The notes: generated from the letters alone by a model not told the origin. A DNA stretch of 64,000 bases from CAZHHH01 sp052400685 (GCA_052400685.1 JBQTGJ010000021.1); one strand, 5' to 3'; shown: positions 35,519-44,974, counted from the first letter of the stretch. Numbers and translations: made by a program.

Positions 35519-35851
35519 ATGAGTGAAAAAAATTGGGTTGTATTGTCGCATTTGTCAGCATTAGCGATGTTTATAATTCCGCTTGGTAATGTTATTGGTC
35601 CCCTGGTCATCTATCTGTGGAAGAAGGATGAGATGCCTGCGGTTGGGCGAGAGGCCGGTGAAGCATTGAATTTTCAGATCACAGTTTCTATTGGGGTTGT
35701 TATCGCCTGGCTTTTAACGTTGCTTTGGGTGGGTTATCTGCTGCTGGGTTTACTGGTGGTGGCCGATGTGTTATTTGTTGTAATGGCGGCTTTAGAGACA
35801 AGCAGAGTGGGGTATTATCGTTATCCCTTTAATTTGCGGTTGATGCAGTAA
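35519..35851 (+). CDS. DUF4870-type small membrane protein
   Basis: 110 residues with three predicted membrane helices (about 8-30, 50-70, 72-98). The pattern LSHLSALAMFIIPLGNVIGP followed by LWKKDEMPAVGREAGEALNF is the hallmark of the DUF4870 (Tic20-like) family. Function unknown in bacteria. No operon partners: the neighbours point the other way or are separated by a promoter. Confidence 0.85.
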   Translation: MSEKNWVVLSHLSALAMFIIPLGNVIGPLVIYLWKKDEMPAVGREAGEALNFQITVSIGVVIAWLLTLLWVGYLLLGLLVVADVLFVVMAALETSRVGYYRYPFNLRLMQ

Positions 35852-35936
35852 GCGTTTTGTGGTTTTATGATTGGTCAAATTATTTAAATCGATGGATAGA
35901 TATTGGATGGATGCCGACACTTTCTTGTAAAATAAT

Positions 35937-35944
35937 TAACTTTG
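35937..35944 (+). promoter_or_regulatory. Likely promoter -7 box of hisS
   Basis: TAACTTTG fits TAnnTTTG and is followed by GCAGG, 61 bases before the hisS ATG. No convincing TTG at the right distance was found. Confidence 0.45.
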
Positions 35945-36004
35945 CAGGCTTATAAAGTATTCAAAATGCCGCTTTTGCCGGCAACCATCAATAAACTATA
36001 AAAT

Positions 36005-37375
36005 ATGGCTCAAAAACCCTCAATTCCTAAAGGGACTCGTGACTTTACGCCCACCGAAATGGTGCGTCGTAACTATATTTTCGATACCATTAAAGGCGTT
36101 TTTCAGATGTATGGCTATATGCCTGTTGAAACACCGGCTATGGAGAATCTGGATACCTTGCTGGGGAAATATGGTGAAGAAGGCGATAAGTTGCTCTTTA
36201 AGATTCTTAACTCAGGCGATTATTTGTCAAAAGTAACTGGCGATGATCTGTCTGCCCGGAACTCAATCCGTGTAACGGGGCAGATTAGCGAAAAAGGACT
36301 GCGTTACGATCTTACCGTTCCGTTCGCCCGTTTTGTGGTTCAGCACCAAAATGAAATTACGTTTCCTTTTAAGCGCTATCAGATACAACCTGTTTGGCGG
36401 GCCGACCGACCTCAAAGAGGACGTTATCGTGAATTTTATCAGTGCGATGTGGATGTGGTTGGAAGCAACGGTTTGTATAATGAAGTGGAACTAATTCAGA
36501 TTGTGGATGCTGTTTACCGTAAGCTGAATATTAATGTGGTGGTGAAGTTAAACAACCGCAAGGTGCTTGCCGGAATTGCTGAAATTATTGGTGAGGCCGA
36601 ACGGATGGTCGATATTACTGTTGCTATTGATAAGCTGGATAAGATTGGCCTGGAGAAAGTCAATCTGGAATTGGCGGAACGTGGGTTAAGCCAGTCGGCT
36701 ATTGATAAACTTCAGCCAATTTTGGCATTGGCAGGCTCCAATCGTGAAAAATTGGCAATGTTGTCTGATATTTTGAAAGATTCAGAAATTGGACTCAAAG
36801 GAATAGAAGAATTAACCACTGTTCTTGATTTATCAGAAAGTGTTGATTTGAATACTAATATTGAGCTGGATCTGACATTGGCACGTGGACTTAATTATTA
36901 TACGGGCGCCATATTTGAGGTGAAGGCTTTGGATGTGGAAATAGGAAGCATTACAGGCGGGGGGCGTTATGACGATTTGACCGGTATTTTTGGTCTCAAC
37001 GGTGTGTCAGGGGTCGGTATATCATTCGGCGCCGATCGTATTTTTGATGTGATGAATCAGTTGGAGTTGTATCCCGAAAACGTGACGGCTGCCACTCAGG
37101 TTTTGTTCGTAAATTTTGGTACCAGGGAAGCAGCTTATTGTCTGCGTTTGGCAGCTACGCTTCGTGAAGCCGGTATACGTACCGAATTGTACCCCGATGC
37201 GGTAAAAATGAAAAAGCAGATGGCTTACGCCGATAAAAAAGGCATTCGTTTTGTTGCCATTGTTGGCGAAGATGAGATAAAAGATAATAGCATTACTTTA
37301 AAAAATATGCTTCAGGGCGACCAGAAAACATTGTCGATGGATGAGGTGATTAATCTGATTCGCACATCTGTTTGA
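36005..37375 (+). CDS. hisS: Histidine-tRNA ligase
   Basis: 456 residues. Class II synthetase charging tRNA-His. Motif 2 region reads LRYDLTVPFARFVVQH and PVWRADRPQRGRYREFYQCD; motif 3 is GISFGADRI. Histidine-specific stretches LARGLNYYTG and GGGRYDDLTG are intact. The C-terminal anticodon domain (VLFVNFGTREAA onward) is full. Length fits the longer HisS form found in Bacteroidota. Followed by a repeat element and a terminator. Confidence 0.96.
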   Translation: MAQKPSIPKGTRDFTPTEMVRRNYIFDTIKGVFQMYGYMPVETPAMENLDTLLGKYGEEGDKLLFKILNSGDYLSKVTGDDLSARNSIRVTGQISEKGLRYDLTVPFARFVVQHQNEITFPFKRYQIQPVWRADRPQRGRYREFYQCDVDVVGSNGLYNEVELIQIVDAVYRKLNINVVVKLNNRKVLAGIAEIIGEAERMVDITVAIDKLDKIGLEKVNLELAERGLSQSAIDKLQPILALAGSNREKLAMLSDILKDSEIGLKGIEELTTVLDLSESVDLNTNIELDLTLARGLNYYTGAIFEVKALDVEIGSITGGGRYDDLTGIFGLNGVSGVGISFGADRIFDVMNQLELYPENVTAATQVLFVNFGTREAAYCLRLAATLREAGIRTELYPDAVKMKKQMAYADKKGIRFVAIVGEDEIKDNSITLKNMLQGDQKTLSMDEVINLIRTSV

Positions 37376-37410
37376 AGGAATTTGGAGAAACAACAAATGG
37401 GCAAAACTAG

Positions 37411-37562
37411 TTAGTGCCTGTCCATAAACTAAGTGTTTGAAATATAAAGTTCAAATTCAAGGCTTGCGAAGTCATAAAAATCAAGGAGTTTACTTTTCGT
37501 AAATGACTGTTTTTATGACAAGCGTAACGCAGAAGTTGACTTTATAGACAAACACTAGTTAG
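37411..37562. repeat. Dispersed intergenic repeat, full copy
   Basis: Best complete copy, 152 bases. The left end TTAGTGCCTGTCCATAAA and the right end TTTATAGACAAACACTA are imperfect inverted repeats (14 of 17 positions match after complementing). The interior is nearly identical to 56529-56668. A shorter piece made of the two ends only (AGTGCCTCATAAAG ... TTTATAGCCAAACAC) follows directly. No coding capacity. Confidence 0.75.
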
Positions 37563-37587
37563 TGCCTCATAAAGTCAGGATTTTATA

Positions 37588-37618
37588 GCCAAACACGGGT
37601 TCGTGTTTGGCCTTTTTT
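37588..37618 (+). terminator. Terminator after hisS
   Basis: GCCAAACAC / GTGTTTGGC arms with a short loop, then six T. The facing gene stops 22 bases beyond, so it may act in both directions. Confidence 0.8.
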
Positions 37619-37639
37619 ATTCGGTATAAGAATTAGTTG

Positions 37640-38125
37640 TTAGCTTTGAGACGAGTCGTTATCCTTTTTTTTATACTGTTTTTTAGCTTCTTTCATTTGT
37701 TTAAAAAGACGCATTTTGAATTCGTGTTCTGCTTCGTATAAAAGGATGATTTGATCGATGGATAGAATTTTCTTAAATTTTTGATGGTATTGTTGCTCTG
37801 TTTCAGCACTCTCAATTTTTAGACGAATAATCATATTCAACGATTCATCTTTTTGCTGGTTGGTTAGAGTTGCTTTTTTTTCATATAGCCGATGTTGAAT
37901 CGTTTTTTTGAGTTGGTACAGACTGTCTTTTTTAGATGAATATTCGTTGTAAACCGGCCAGAATTTTTGTGCTGTGCCGCTGGTCATTCCCGTTTTTTTT
38001 GTAAAAAAAGCCACCTTCTGAGCATTTATGCGCTCCAGTTGTTCCTCTTTTGAACATTTTTCCTGCGCATTGATTAGTGTGGCTGTAAACAGTAATATTG
38101 GAAGTATAAATAAACATCTTTTCAT
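37640..38125 (-). CDS. Spy/CpxP-like periplasmic protein
   Basis: 161 residues with a signal peptide (MKRCLFILPILLFTATLINA). The mature part is helical, very rich in Lys, Glu and Gln, with FFTKKTGMTSGTAQKFWPVY and LTNQQKDESLNMIIRLKIES. The pattern resembles Spy/CpxP-type proteins and the small proteins that accompany ECF sigma factors in Bacteroidota. It follows the membrane protein gene by 15 bases, so sigma factor, anti-sigma and this protein form one operon. It probably senses the envelope state. Confidence 0.7.
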   Translation of the reverse strand: MKRCLFILPILLFTATLINAQEKCSKEEQLERINAQKVAFFTKKTGMTSGTAQKFWPVYNEYSSKKDSLYQLKKTIQHRLYEKKATLTNQQKDESLNMIIRLKIESAETEQQYHQKFKKILSIDQIILLYEAEHEFKMRLFKQMKEAKKQYKKKDNDSSQS

Positions 38126-38140
38126 AAATGTCCTGTTTTG

Positions 38141-38554
38141 TTAGTTTTCAATTAAGCTTAATAAATCGTAGTCGTCGTCAGTAATATCGCCAAAAAACAG
38201 ACTGTCAGGGTAAAGTTCTATGTCAGTTGTCTCTTGTTCTTTTGACAGCAGGTATTCAACCATTTCCTGCTCGCTGAAAAGGTCGGCAGGTGATATATCT
38301 TCAAAAATTGCCGATTCAAAATTTATGACATCTTTTGTGGGAATGATATCTTTTGTGACGACGTTGTAAATTAACGTAATCACCAGAAAGGCCGCCGCCA
38401 GACCCAACCATGGCTTCACAATAGCAAAGCTGAATGGAGCGGTTGTTTTTGGGGGTGCTATTCTATTTTTTAGTTGCAGTTCGAATTTTTCAAAGTAACC
38501 TTCAGGTACTTTAAAAAGTTGTTCCTGTTTCCATATATTATTGTCCTTGGTCAT
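38141..38554 (-). CDS. Single-pass membrane protein, probable anti-sigma factor
   Basis: 137 residues from MTKDNNIWKQEQLFKVPEGY; a frame starting at 38611 would add 19 residues. One membrane helix near 46-66 (WLGLAAAFLVITLIYNVV), an N-terminal cytosolic part with the KVPEGYFEKF box common beside Bacteroidota ECF sigma factors, and an acidic periplasmic part (DISPADLFSEQEMVEYLLS). It lies directly behind an ECF sigma gene. No zinc anti-sigma HxxxCxxC motif is seen, so the role is inferred from place and topology. Confidence 0.6.
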   Translation of the reverse strand: MTKDNNIWKQEQLFKVPEGYFEKFELQLKNRIAPPKTTAPFSFAIVKPWLGLAAAFLVITLIYNVVTKDIIPTKDVINFESAIFEDISPADLFSEQEMVEYLLSKEQETTDIELYPDSLFFGDITDDDYDLLSLIEN

Positions 38555-38637
38555 TTTTATTGTATCAGTATCTTGATAATCGTTGTAAACATTAGATGCG
38601 TTGAAAATCAAAAAGTTTAATTTTCTTTTAGCAAAAA

Positions 38638-39189
38638 TCAGAAGGTTTCATTTTTAATCATTGCCTCAATCTTCTTTACCGCATGAAAATATGAAGCTTT
38701 GAGGGCTCCGGTTGATGTGCCCAGTATTTCAGACATTTCGTCATACTTCATATTGTCGAAATATTTCATGTTGAAAACCAGGCGCTGTTTATCGGGTAGG
38801 GTGAGAATGCATTTTTGTAGCCTCGCCTGAATCTCATCGCCCGAAAACAGCGGGTCGTTTTCTATTTGCGAAGCCAAAAGTGTTTCCAGATCTTCAAACG
38901 AATTAAGTAGCTCGTTTCGCTTTTTGTTCAGATGATTTAAGGCTTCGTTGGTGGCAATGCGATAAAGCCAGGTGAAAAGCGACGCGTCTCCTCTGAATTT
39001 TTCAATATTGTTCCAAACTTTAATGAAGGTGTTTTGAAGTAAATCGTCGGTATCTTCATGCGCAAACACCATTTTTCGAATTAACCAGTACAAACGTTGC
39101 TGATATTTTTGTACTAACAAGGAAAAACCGGCTTCGCGTTCGGCCGGTATCTCTAACAAAGCAAGTATTTCCTGGTCAGTTGGGTGCAT
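38638..39189 (-). CDS. ECF-type RNA polymerase sigma factor
   Basis: 183 residues. Sigma region 2 is visible in EDTDDLLQNTFIKVWNNIEK and FTWLYRIATNEALNHLN; region 4 in LPDKQRLVFNMKYFDNMKYD and SEILGTSTGALKASYFHAVK. Size and absence of regions 1 and 3 place it in the ECF group. First gene of the trio with a membrane protein and a Spy-like protein, so it probably responds to envelope stress. No consensus for its promoter was identified. Confidence 0.9.
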   Translation of the reverse strand: MHPTDQEILALLEIPAEREAGFSLLVQKYQQRLYWLIRKMVFAHEDTDDLLQNTFIKVWNNIEKFRGDASLFTWLYRIATNEALNHLNKKRNELLNSFEDLETLLASQIENDPLFSGDEIQARLQKCILTLPDKQRLVFNMKYFDNMKYDEMSEILGTSTGALKASYFHAVKKIEAMIKNETF

Positions 39190-39384
39190 GTTGATTCGTT
39201 TTCTGTCGGTGAAGGTACTAAAAAGAAGCTAAATTATTAAGTTGGATCAGTTAAGGTCGGGATGTAACGACAAAGCAGATAACGATGTTTTGATACCTGC
39301 TTTGCCGTGATGTTAGTTGACGGATACATTTATGTCGTACTTGCCCGGGAACTCCCGAAACAGATAAGAATTCTTCATTTTGGG

Positions 39385-39449
39385 GGCTTACGAAGCTTGA
39401 AAAATGTGAGTTTAATTTTGTTCATGACCATTTTTAAGCGAGCGTAGCG
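39385..39449. repeat. Dispersed intergenic repeat, partial copy
   Basis: The string CTTGAAAAATGTGAGTTTA, a run of T, CATGACCATTTTTAAGCGAG and CGTAGCG matches the middle to right part of the copy at 45943-46063. It lies just behind the 3' end of the RND-TolC fusion gene. Confidence 0.55.
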
Positions 39450-39470
39450 TTTTATTACTGTTGCGATGTA

Positions 39471-42400
39471 TCAGGGCATGTAAGCACCGATGGCTTGTTT
39501 ATACCTGGTTTCTGCAATTTTATATTGGCAGATGGCATCCGTCAGCTGATCGAGAGACTGCTGATACATGGCTTTAGCGTTTAGGAGATCTGACACTGTT
39601 GAGAGTCCTGCTGTATGGTTGTTGGTTATGATATTTAAATGTTCAGCCGACTGCGCCTGTGTCTCCCTGGCCAGATCAATAGACAGATAAGCTTCCTGAC
39701 ATTGCTGCTTGGTTTGTTGTATCTGTATCGTCAGTAATTCTGCCGTTTCATTCATTTTATTACGGGCGATGTCAACCCGTATTTGTTTTTCTTTTATTTT
39801 ATGAGAGCCGCCCCACCAGTCGGTAATGGGAATGGAGAGTGTTGCAAATGCCAGTCCGTTAGTCGCCGAATTATCCATGACGTCAAGATAGTACCCGGCT
39901 ATGCCAAGGGCCAGTGTTGGCAGGTTGGCACCTATGGCCAGCTTCTTATCCAACAGGCTGATGTCTACCATTTTTTCCAATAGCTGGTATTCGTGACGTG
40001 TCTTTACATTTTCCGAACCAGAGATGAAAGGTGGAAAGTTCTCATTTGGATTGATTGGTTCCAATTGTATTTCTTTGCTGATTGTGGGATCTAGCCCTAT
40101 TTGCTGACCTAAAGCTACTTTTGATAGTCGAATGCCGTTTTCAAGTTGCATGCGTTTGTTTTTGAGTTCGGTTTGTTTAATCTGTACTTTAAGCAGGTCG
40201 CTTTTTTGGATGAGGCCGGCCTTGTACGACACCCTGACGTCGCTTACCAACGAATCAACCATTTGCTGATAACTGATGATCGTTTTTAGTTTCTCCTCAA
40301 GGGCAACTGTATTCCAATAAAGTTCTTCTGTTCTCAAAAGTACTTCTGTTAATGTCATGGATAATTGCTCCTGTTTGAGCATGACAGCCATTTGGGCCAT
40401 TTTGTTACCATTACTAATTTGGTGTCCGGCAAAAACAGGCTGCATGGCCATTACGCTAACGGTATTGAGATAATCCACCAGTCCGATGGATAAGGACGGT
40501 ATATAAGCAAATTGCGACGCCGTTTCGAGCGAAACAGGGTCGCCATCGTAAACCGGGAGATTCATTTCAGGTGTTTTTCCTTGCAGTAAATAGTCATTTG
40601 ATCTTAACACGGTGGCGTTGGCTGTTACTTTTGGAAAGTAATTGGTGAAAGCGGCTTTTTTTTGTTCAGCAGTAGCCTGTAGCTCATAATTGGCTGCCTT
40701 AATTTTACGGTTGTTTTTCACGGCCATCTGCCTGCATGAATCCAGACTAATGTTTTGTGCAGCCGATTGCGTTACAATCATTGGTGATAGAAAGGCCAGA
40801 ACCATGATAATTGACTTTATGGGAACCGATCTAAAACCTTGTTTTCTGGTTTTATTTGGGTAGATAAGGGCAAAAAGGACGGGTAGAATAAATAATGTGA
40901 GCACCATGGAAATAATGAGTCCGAAGCAAATAACAGTACCCAGTGGTCCCCAAAGTGGCGATCGGCTTAAAATCATTGGTATGACGCCCATTGATGCGGC
41001 TGCAGCTGTAAGAAAAATGGGTCGCATTCGTCGCTTGCCCGCCAAAAGAGCGGCTTGTTTTACATCCATTTTGTGATTCTCTTTTAGGTCGCGCGCATAG
41101 TCCAGCAGGATAATGCCATTGCGAACGACCATGCCTATGAGGCTGGTTATGCCTATAAATGCCGTGATGCTGAATGGATAGCGCATTAGTACCAGCCCTA
41201 ACGCAGCGCCGGGAAGTGATAATAGCATAGTTGACATAATGAGTAACGATAGTTTAATTTTCTTGAATTGCAACAGGAGTATTAAGAAGATGAGTAAAAT
41301 GCTTAAAATAAGAGCTATTGCCATTGGGTTAAACACCTCAATTTGTCCTTCGTAATCGCCTCCGTAACTAATGCTGGTACCTTCCGGCAGTTGCAAATTG
41401 TCGATTTGGGGTTTAATTTCATCGAAGATATTTGACGCTGTTGCACTGTAATGGTTATCGACCAGTATTGTCATCGTTCTGACGCCATTGCGTCTTACAA
41501 TGGTTCCTTCATTCCATTCAGGTTCAAGGGTGGCAAATGATCGTAACGGGTGGCCGGTAAACGAAACAGGAGAAGTAATGATTTGATCTTCCAGCTGACG
41601 GATGTTGCCTTCATTGTTTGATGGTTGAGTGAGTTTTACGGCAACAGGATTTTCGCCTTCCCATATTGTGGTTAAAGGCAGGCCATCGAGGCCGGCCATT
41701 ATAGCTGTTGCTACGTACGCCTTGGTATACCCCAATTGCCCGGCTTTGTCTTTATTGAGGTTAATTTTAATGCTCTGCTGCATTTGGTCCCAGTCGGTGC
41801 GAACCCAGCCAATCCCATCGGTTTTGTTTAGAATGGCGTTGACTTTATTTTGGGTTGTTTTGATATCTTCTAACGTATTGGATGATATTCTTACTTCGAT
41901 GGGCGCCGTGGACAGCTGCATGGCTAAAATTTTAAACCGGACGTGAGCGTTTACGAATTTATCGGAATATTTATCACTGTATTCATGGGCTATCTCTTTT
42001 GTGGCCTCGTTTGAGATGGTGTTGACTAAAATCTGACCCATGTTGGGCGATGGCATATTGGGCGCGTAGGCCGTATGGAAGCGGGGCGAGCTACTGCCTA
42101 TGAAACTGGTGACATTAGTAACCCGGTAATCCTGCATAAGTATGAATTCAAGACTATCAATGACCTGGGCTGTATTTTCAAGTGCTGCGCCTGTAGGAAG
42201 ATAAATCTCGACGGCAAACTGATTGCGGTCCATTTCAGGAAATAGCTTTTGATCGAGGGTTTTAAACAAGCCCAACGCCAGTAATATAGACAAGAGGCCA
42301 CCAGCGACGATCATTTTGGGGTGTCTGAACGCTTTCTCAAGCCATTTGTCGAACCAGCCCTGGAGCCAATCGAGTAATGTCTTTTTTTTGTTTTTACTTT

Positions 42401-43910
42401 TGGCTGCTTTCAGCCCTTTTTTTATAAATACAAAATTGAGGAATGGAACCAGCAGCGTTGCTACCAGAACGGATACTGTTAGCGCAATGGATACAACGAT
42501 TGGGATGGTCTGCATAAATTCGCCGGCGAAGCCCGGAACAAACAATGGCAACGGCAGATAGGCTGCAATGATTGCCAACGTTGCTGTAATAATTGGAATG
42601 ACAAGTTCTTTTGCGCTGACAATGGCTGCGTGCCATGGACTCATCCCTTTGTCAATTTTATCGACATGGTTGTCAATAATGACAATTGAATTGTCTACAA
42701 TCATTCCCAATACCAAAATAAGGACTGCCAATGACACTGTATGTAACTCAATTCCGGCAAAATAAATGATGCTGAGCGTTATCAGGACTGATATCGGCAC
42801 TGTTATGCCGGCTACCGAAGCGACTCTGAATGGAAGCAATAGCATGGTCACCAATACGACCGCGACAATGGCTCCGAGAAACTCTTTCATGAAATTGCTG
42901 ACTGATTCGTCTACATATTTGGGTAGTTCAGAAATTTTGGCGACTTCTATATCATCCGGACAATGCGTCTTAAATTCATTGAGCACACGGTCTATTTCTT
43001 GGCCATATTCAACGATGTTGTTTCCGGCTTGCATTTCTAATGAAAGAAGAATGGTTTTTTTCCCATTTTGACGGATATAGCTTTGGGGTTTTTCTCCTTT
43101 TCGTTGAATGCTGGCAATATCTTTTAGCCGGACTATGTTTCCATTGGGATCGGAGTAAACGATTTGGTTGGATAGATCAACTTCAGATTGGAAGTTGGGC
43201 GGAAAATGAACCGCACGGTTGTATTGTTCATCGTTTAGTTCCCCGGCCGGACTGACTATGCCGTTGAGCTGATAGTTCCCTAATAGTGACAGCGATTTAA
43301 TATTATATTCGTTGAGTTTTTCGGCACTGACTTTTATTTCTATTTCTTCGTTTTGTAATCCGAAATGCTTCATTTTTGAAGTTGCCGGTATTTTGCGACA
43401 TTCTGCTTCCAGCAGCTTGAGTTGTTCCTCAAGCTCCCGATAGGAACTTTTGTTGGACGACAACGTGATTAGCAACGCCGAGGTGTCGCCAAAATCGGAG
43501 TTGGCAACCAATGCCAACACGCCCGGAGGCAACGTCATTTTTAGTTCATTGAGACCGTGTTTTAGCTTTGACCAGAATTTGTCCGCATTGTTAACATCGT
43601 CATTTAATTCCACAAAAACATACATGATGCCTTCGCGTGAATAAGAGTAGGTCTTTGATTTTTTAACTTCTTTAAATTCAAAAATATAATTCTCGACCAC
43701 TCTGGTTAACTGCGACTCCACCTCGGCCGATGTTGCTCCCGGATAAATGCCAACGACCACTCCTTGCCGGATTGTAAACTGGGGAAATTCGTTGCGTGGC
43801 ATCTTCAACAGGGCTACAACACCTATAACCATCAGTAAGGCCGTAAAAATCATAACAATATTACGGTTCCGCATTGCGGATTCTATGAAGCTTCTTTTTT
43901 GTGTGCTCAT
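39471..43910 (-). CDS. RND efflux pump fused to a TolC-type channel
   Basis: 1479 residues from MSTQKRSFIES; four more codons are possible upstream. Residues about 1-1020 form a complete RND permease: twelve membrane helices, two large periplasmic loops, TM4 with ILVLGMIVDNSIVIIDN and TM10 with GMVVRNGIILLD. Residues about 1050-1479 form a complete outer-membrane efflux protein with paired helical hairpins (ISLDSCRQMAVKNNRKIKAA and later YKAGLIQKSDLLKVQIKQTE). Between them, near residues 1030-1050, lies a hydrophobic stretch ending QSAAQ that looks like a signal peptide. The pump uses proton flux to expel drugs or metals. Operon with the adaptor upstream. Confidence 0.9.
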   Translation of the reverse strand: MSTQKRSFIESAMRNRNIVMIFTALLMVIGVVALLKMPRNEFPQFTIRQGVVVGIYPGATSAEVESQLTRVVENYIFEFKEVKKSKTYSYSREGIMYVFVELNDDVNNADKFWSKLKHGLNELKMTLPPGVLALVANSDFGDTSALLITLSSNKSSYRELEEQLKLLEAECRKIPATSKMKHFGLQNEEIEIKVSAEKLNEYNIKSLSLLGNYQLNGIVSPAGELNDEQYNRAVHFPPNFQSEVDLSNQIVYSDPNGNIVRLKDIASIQRKGEKPQSYIRQNGKKTILLSLEMQAGNNIVEYGQEIDRVLNEFKTHCPDDIEVAKISELPKYVDESVSNFMKEFLGAIVAVVLVTMLLLPFRVASVAGITVPISVLITLSIIYFAGIELHTVSLAVLILVLGMIVDNSIVIIDNHVDKIDKGMSPWHAAIVSAKELVIPIITATLAIIAAYLPLPLFVPGFAGEFMQTIPIVVSIALTVSVLVATLLVPFLNFVFIKKGLKAAKSKNKKKTLLDWLQGWFDKWLEKAFRHPKMIVAGGLLSILLALGLFKTLDQKLFPEMDRNQFAVEIYLPTGAALENTAQVIDSLEFILMQDYRVTNVTSFIGSSSPRFHTAYAPNMPSPNMGQILVNTISNEATKEIAHEYSDKYSDKFVNAHVRFKILAMQLSTAPIEVRISSNTLEDIKTTQNKVNAILNKTDGIGWVRTDWDQMQQSIKINLNKDKAGQLGYTKAYVATAIMAGLDGLPLTTIWEGENPVAVKLTQPSNNEGNIRQLEDQIITSPVSFTGHPLRSFATLEPEWNEGTIVRRNGVRTMTILVDNHYSATASNIFDEIKPQIDNLQLPEGTSISYGGDYEGQIEVFNPMAIALILSILLIFLILLLQFKKIKLSLLIMSTMLLSLPGAALGLVLMRYPFSITAFIGITSLIGMVVRNGIILLDYARDLKENHKMDVKQAALLAGKRRMRPIFLTAAAASMGVIPMILSRSPLWGPLGTVICFGLIISMVLTLFILPVLFALIYPNKTRKQGFRSVPIKSIIMVLAFLSPMIVTQSAAQNISLDSCRQMAVKNNRKIKAANYELQATAEQKKAAFTNYFPKVTANATVLRSNDYLLQGKTPEMNLPVYDGDPVSLETASQFAYIPSLSIGLVDYLNTVSVMAMQPVFAGHQISNGNKMAQMAVMLKQEQLSMTLTEVLLRTEELYWNTVALEEKLKTIISYQQMVDSLVSDVRVSYKAGLIQKSDLLKVQIKQTELKNKRMQLENGIRLSKVALGQQIGLDPTISKEIQLEPINPNENFPPFISGSENVKTRHEYQLLEKMVDISLLDKKLAIGANLPTLALGIAGYYLDVMDNSATNGLAFATLSIPITDWWGGSHKIKEKQIRVDIARNKMNETAELLTIQIQQTKQQCQEAYLSIDLARETQAQSAEHLNIITNNHTAGLSTVSDLLNAKAMYQQSLDQLTDAICQYKIAETRYKQAIGAYMP

Positions 43911-43911
43911 T

Positions 43912-44934
43912 TTACCATACAATTTTAGTGTTGTCCGACAATTTTTCTAACCCTTCGCTTACAACCATGTCGCCGGTCTTTAACCCTGAAATGATTTCTA
44001 TTCCTGACGCCATGACTTGCCCGGTTTTGATATAGGTTTTACTGGCTATGGCGCTGATGGTGTCAACTTTAAAGACGAAGGCGCCTTTGTGATCCCGTGA
44101 AACAGAACGGTAATCAACGGTGCGGTGCTTGATAGCCGGCACGTTTATGTTAACATCGCACACCATGCCGGGTTTTATTTGGTGCGTTTTGTTGGCCAGC
44201 AGAATACTGACACTGTAAGTGCGCGAAAGCTTGTCTGCAACAACCCCTATGCGGTCAACTGTCCCAATGTATTTTTGGTTACTGAGGGCGCCTATGCTGA
44301 TACTGGCTGTTAAATTTTTGGTGAATTGTGGTATTTCTGTCTCAGGAACTGATATTTTGACCTGCACCTGGTCAATACTTGCAATTTCAAATGGGGCTTG
44401 CATCGTTGGTAGTGACATTCCAGGTTCAATATTTCGGCGCCCTATAAATCCCGATAATGGTGCCCTGAGGATTGTCTTCTTCAGATTGCTTTTTGCCAGC
44501 AATCGATTGGCTTCGGCTTGTTTTAATTGTGACTCTATTTCTACCCATTTGATTTCTGGAAGGCTCCCCTTTTTATACACTTCGCTAAGTCGTTTGTGTG
44601 CATCTAATGCTTGTTGGTATTGTGCTTCAGATATGGCATACAGATTATTTTGGTCTTCATCGTTAAGGGTGGCTAATACGTCTCCTTTTTTTACCTCCAT
44701 GCCTTCATCCACATATACCGATTGAACCGTACCAATGGTTTGAAATGATACGGGTGTGGTTTGAGAAGCTTCTACAATTCCACTGTAATTTAGTGGTTTA
44801 ACCGATGAGGTTTGCATTACTTGCGTGATTTTCACCTGTGGATTGGATGGCAATTCTTTGTGCTCGCTTGACGTGTGGCTTCCGCAGGCGCTCAATAACA
44901 GAGCCGGAATAATTAGTGTTTTGATATTTTTCAT
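43912..44934 (-). CDS. Periplasmic adaptor of RND pump (lipoprotein)
   Basis: 340 residues. Lipobox LLLSAC at residues 12-17, so the N-terminal Cys should be lipidated and held at the inner membrane. The order is the usual one for HlyD/MFP adaptors: beta-barrel part, lipoyl half VYVDEGMEVKKGDVLATL, coiled-coil hairpin (LYAISEAQYQQALDAHKRLS), second lipoyl half ILRAPLSGFIGRRNIEPGM. It joins the fused RND-TolC pump one base downstream. An operator like that of the tetR gene lies just upstream, so the operon is probably repressed by the TetR protein. Confidence 0.9.
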   Translation of the reverse strand: MKNIKTLIIPALLLSACGSHTSSEHKELPSNPQVKITQVMQTSSVKPLNYSGIVEASQTTPVSFQTIGTVQSVYVDEGMEVKKGDVLATLNDEDQNNLYAISEAQYQQALDAHKRLSEVYKKGSLPEIKWVEIESQLKQAEANRLLAKSNLKKTILRAPLSGFIGRRNIEPGMSLPTMQAPFEIASIDQVQVKISVPETEIPQFTKNLTASISIGALSNQKYIGTVDRIGVVADKLSRTYSVSILLANKTHQIKPGMVCDVNINVPAIKHRTVDYRSVSRDHKGAFVFKVDTISAIASKTYIKTGQVMASGIEIISGLKTGDMVVSEGLEKLSDNTKIVW

Positions 44935-44954
44935 CGTTGTAGTGTATTTGAGAA

Positions 44955-44974
44955 TTGATTGAACGTTCGGTATG
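44955..44974 (-). promoter_or_regulatory. TetR operator of the efflux operon
   Basis: The half AACGTTCGGTATG is identical to the operator at 45626-45645; the other half is weaker (15 of 20 positions match overall). It lies about 20-40 bases upstream of the adaptor start. Confidence 0.6.

Noticed and set aside
44125..44725. Plus-strand open frames inside the adaptor gene
   Set aside because: They are antisense shadows of a clear HlyD-type coding sequence.
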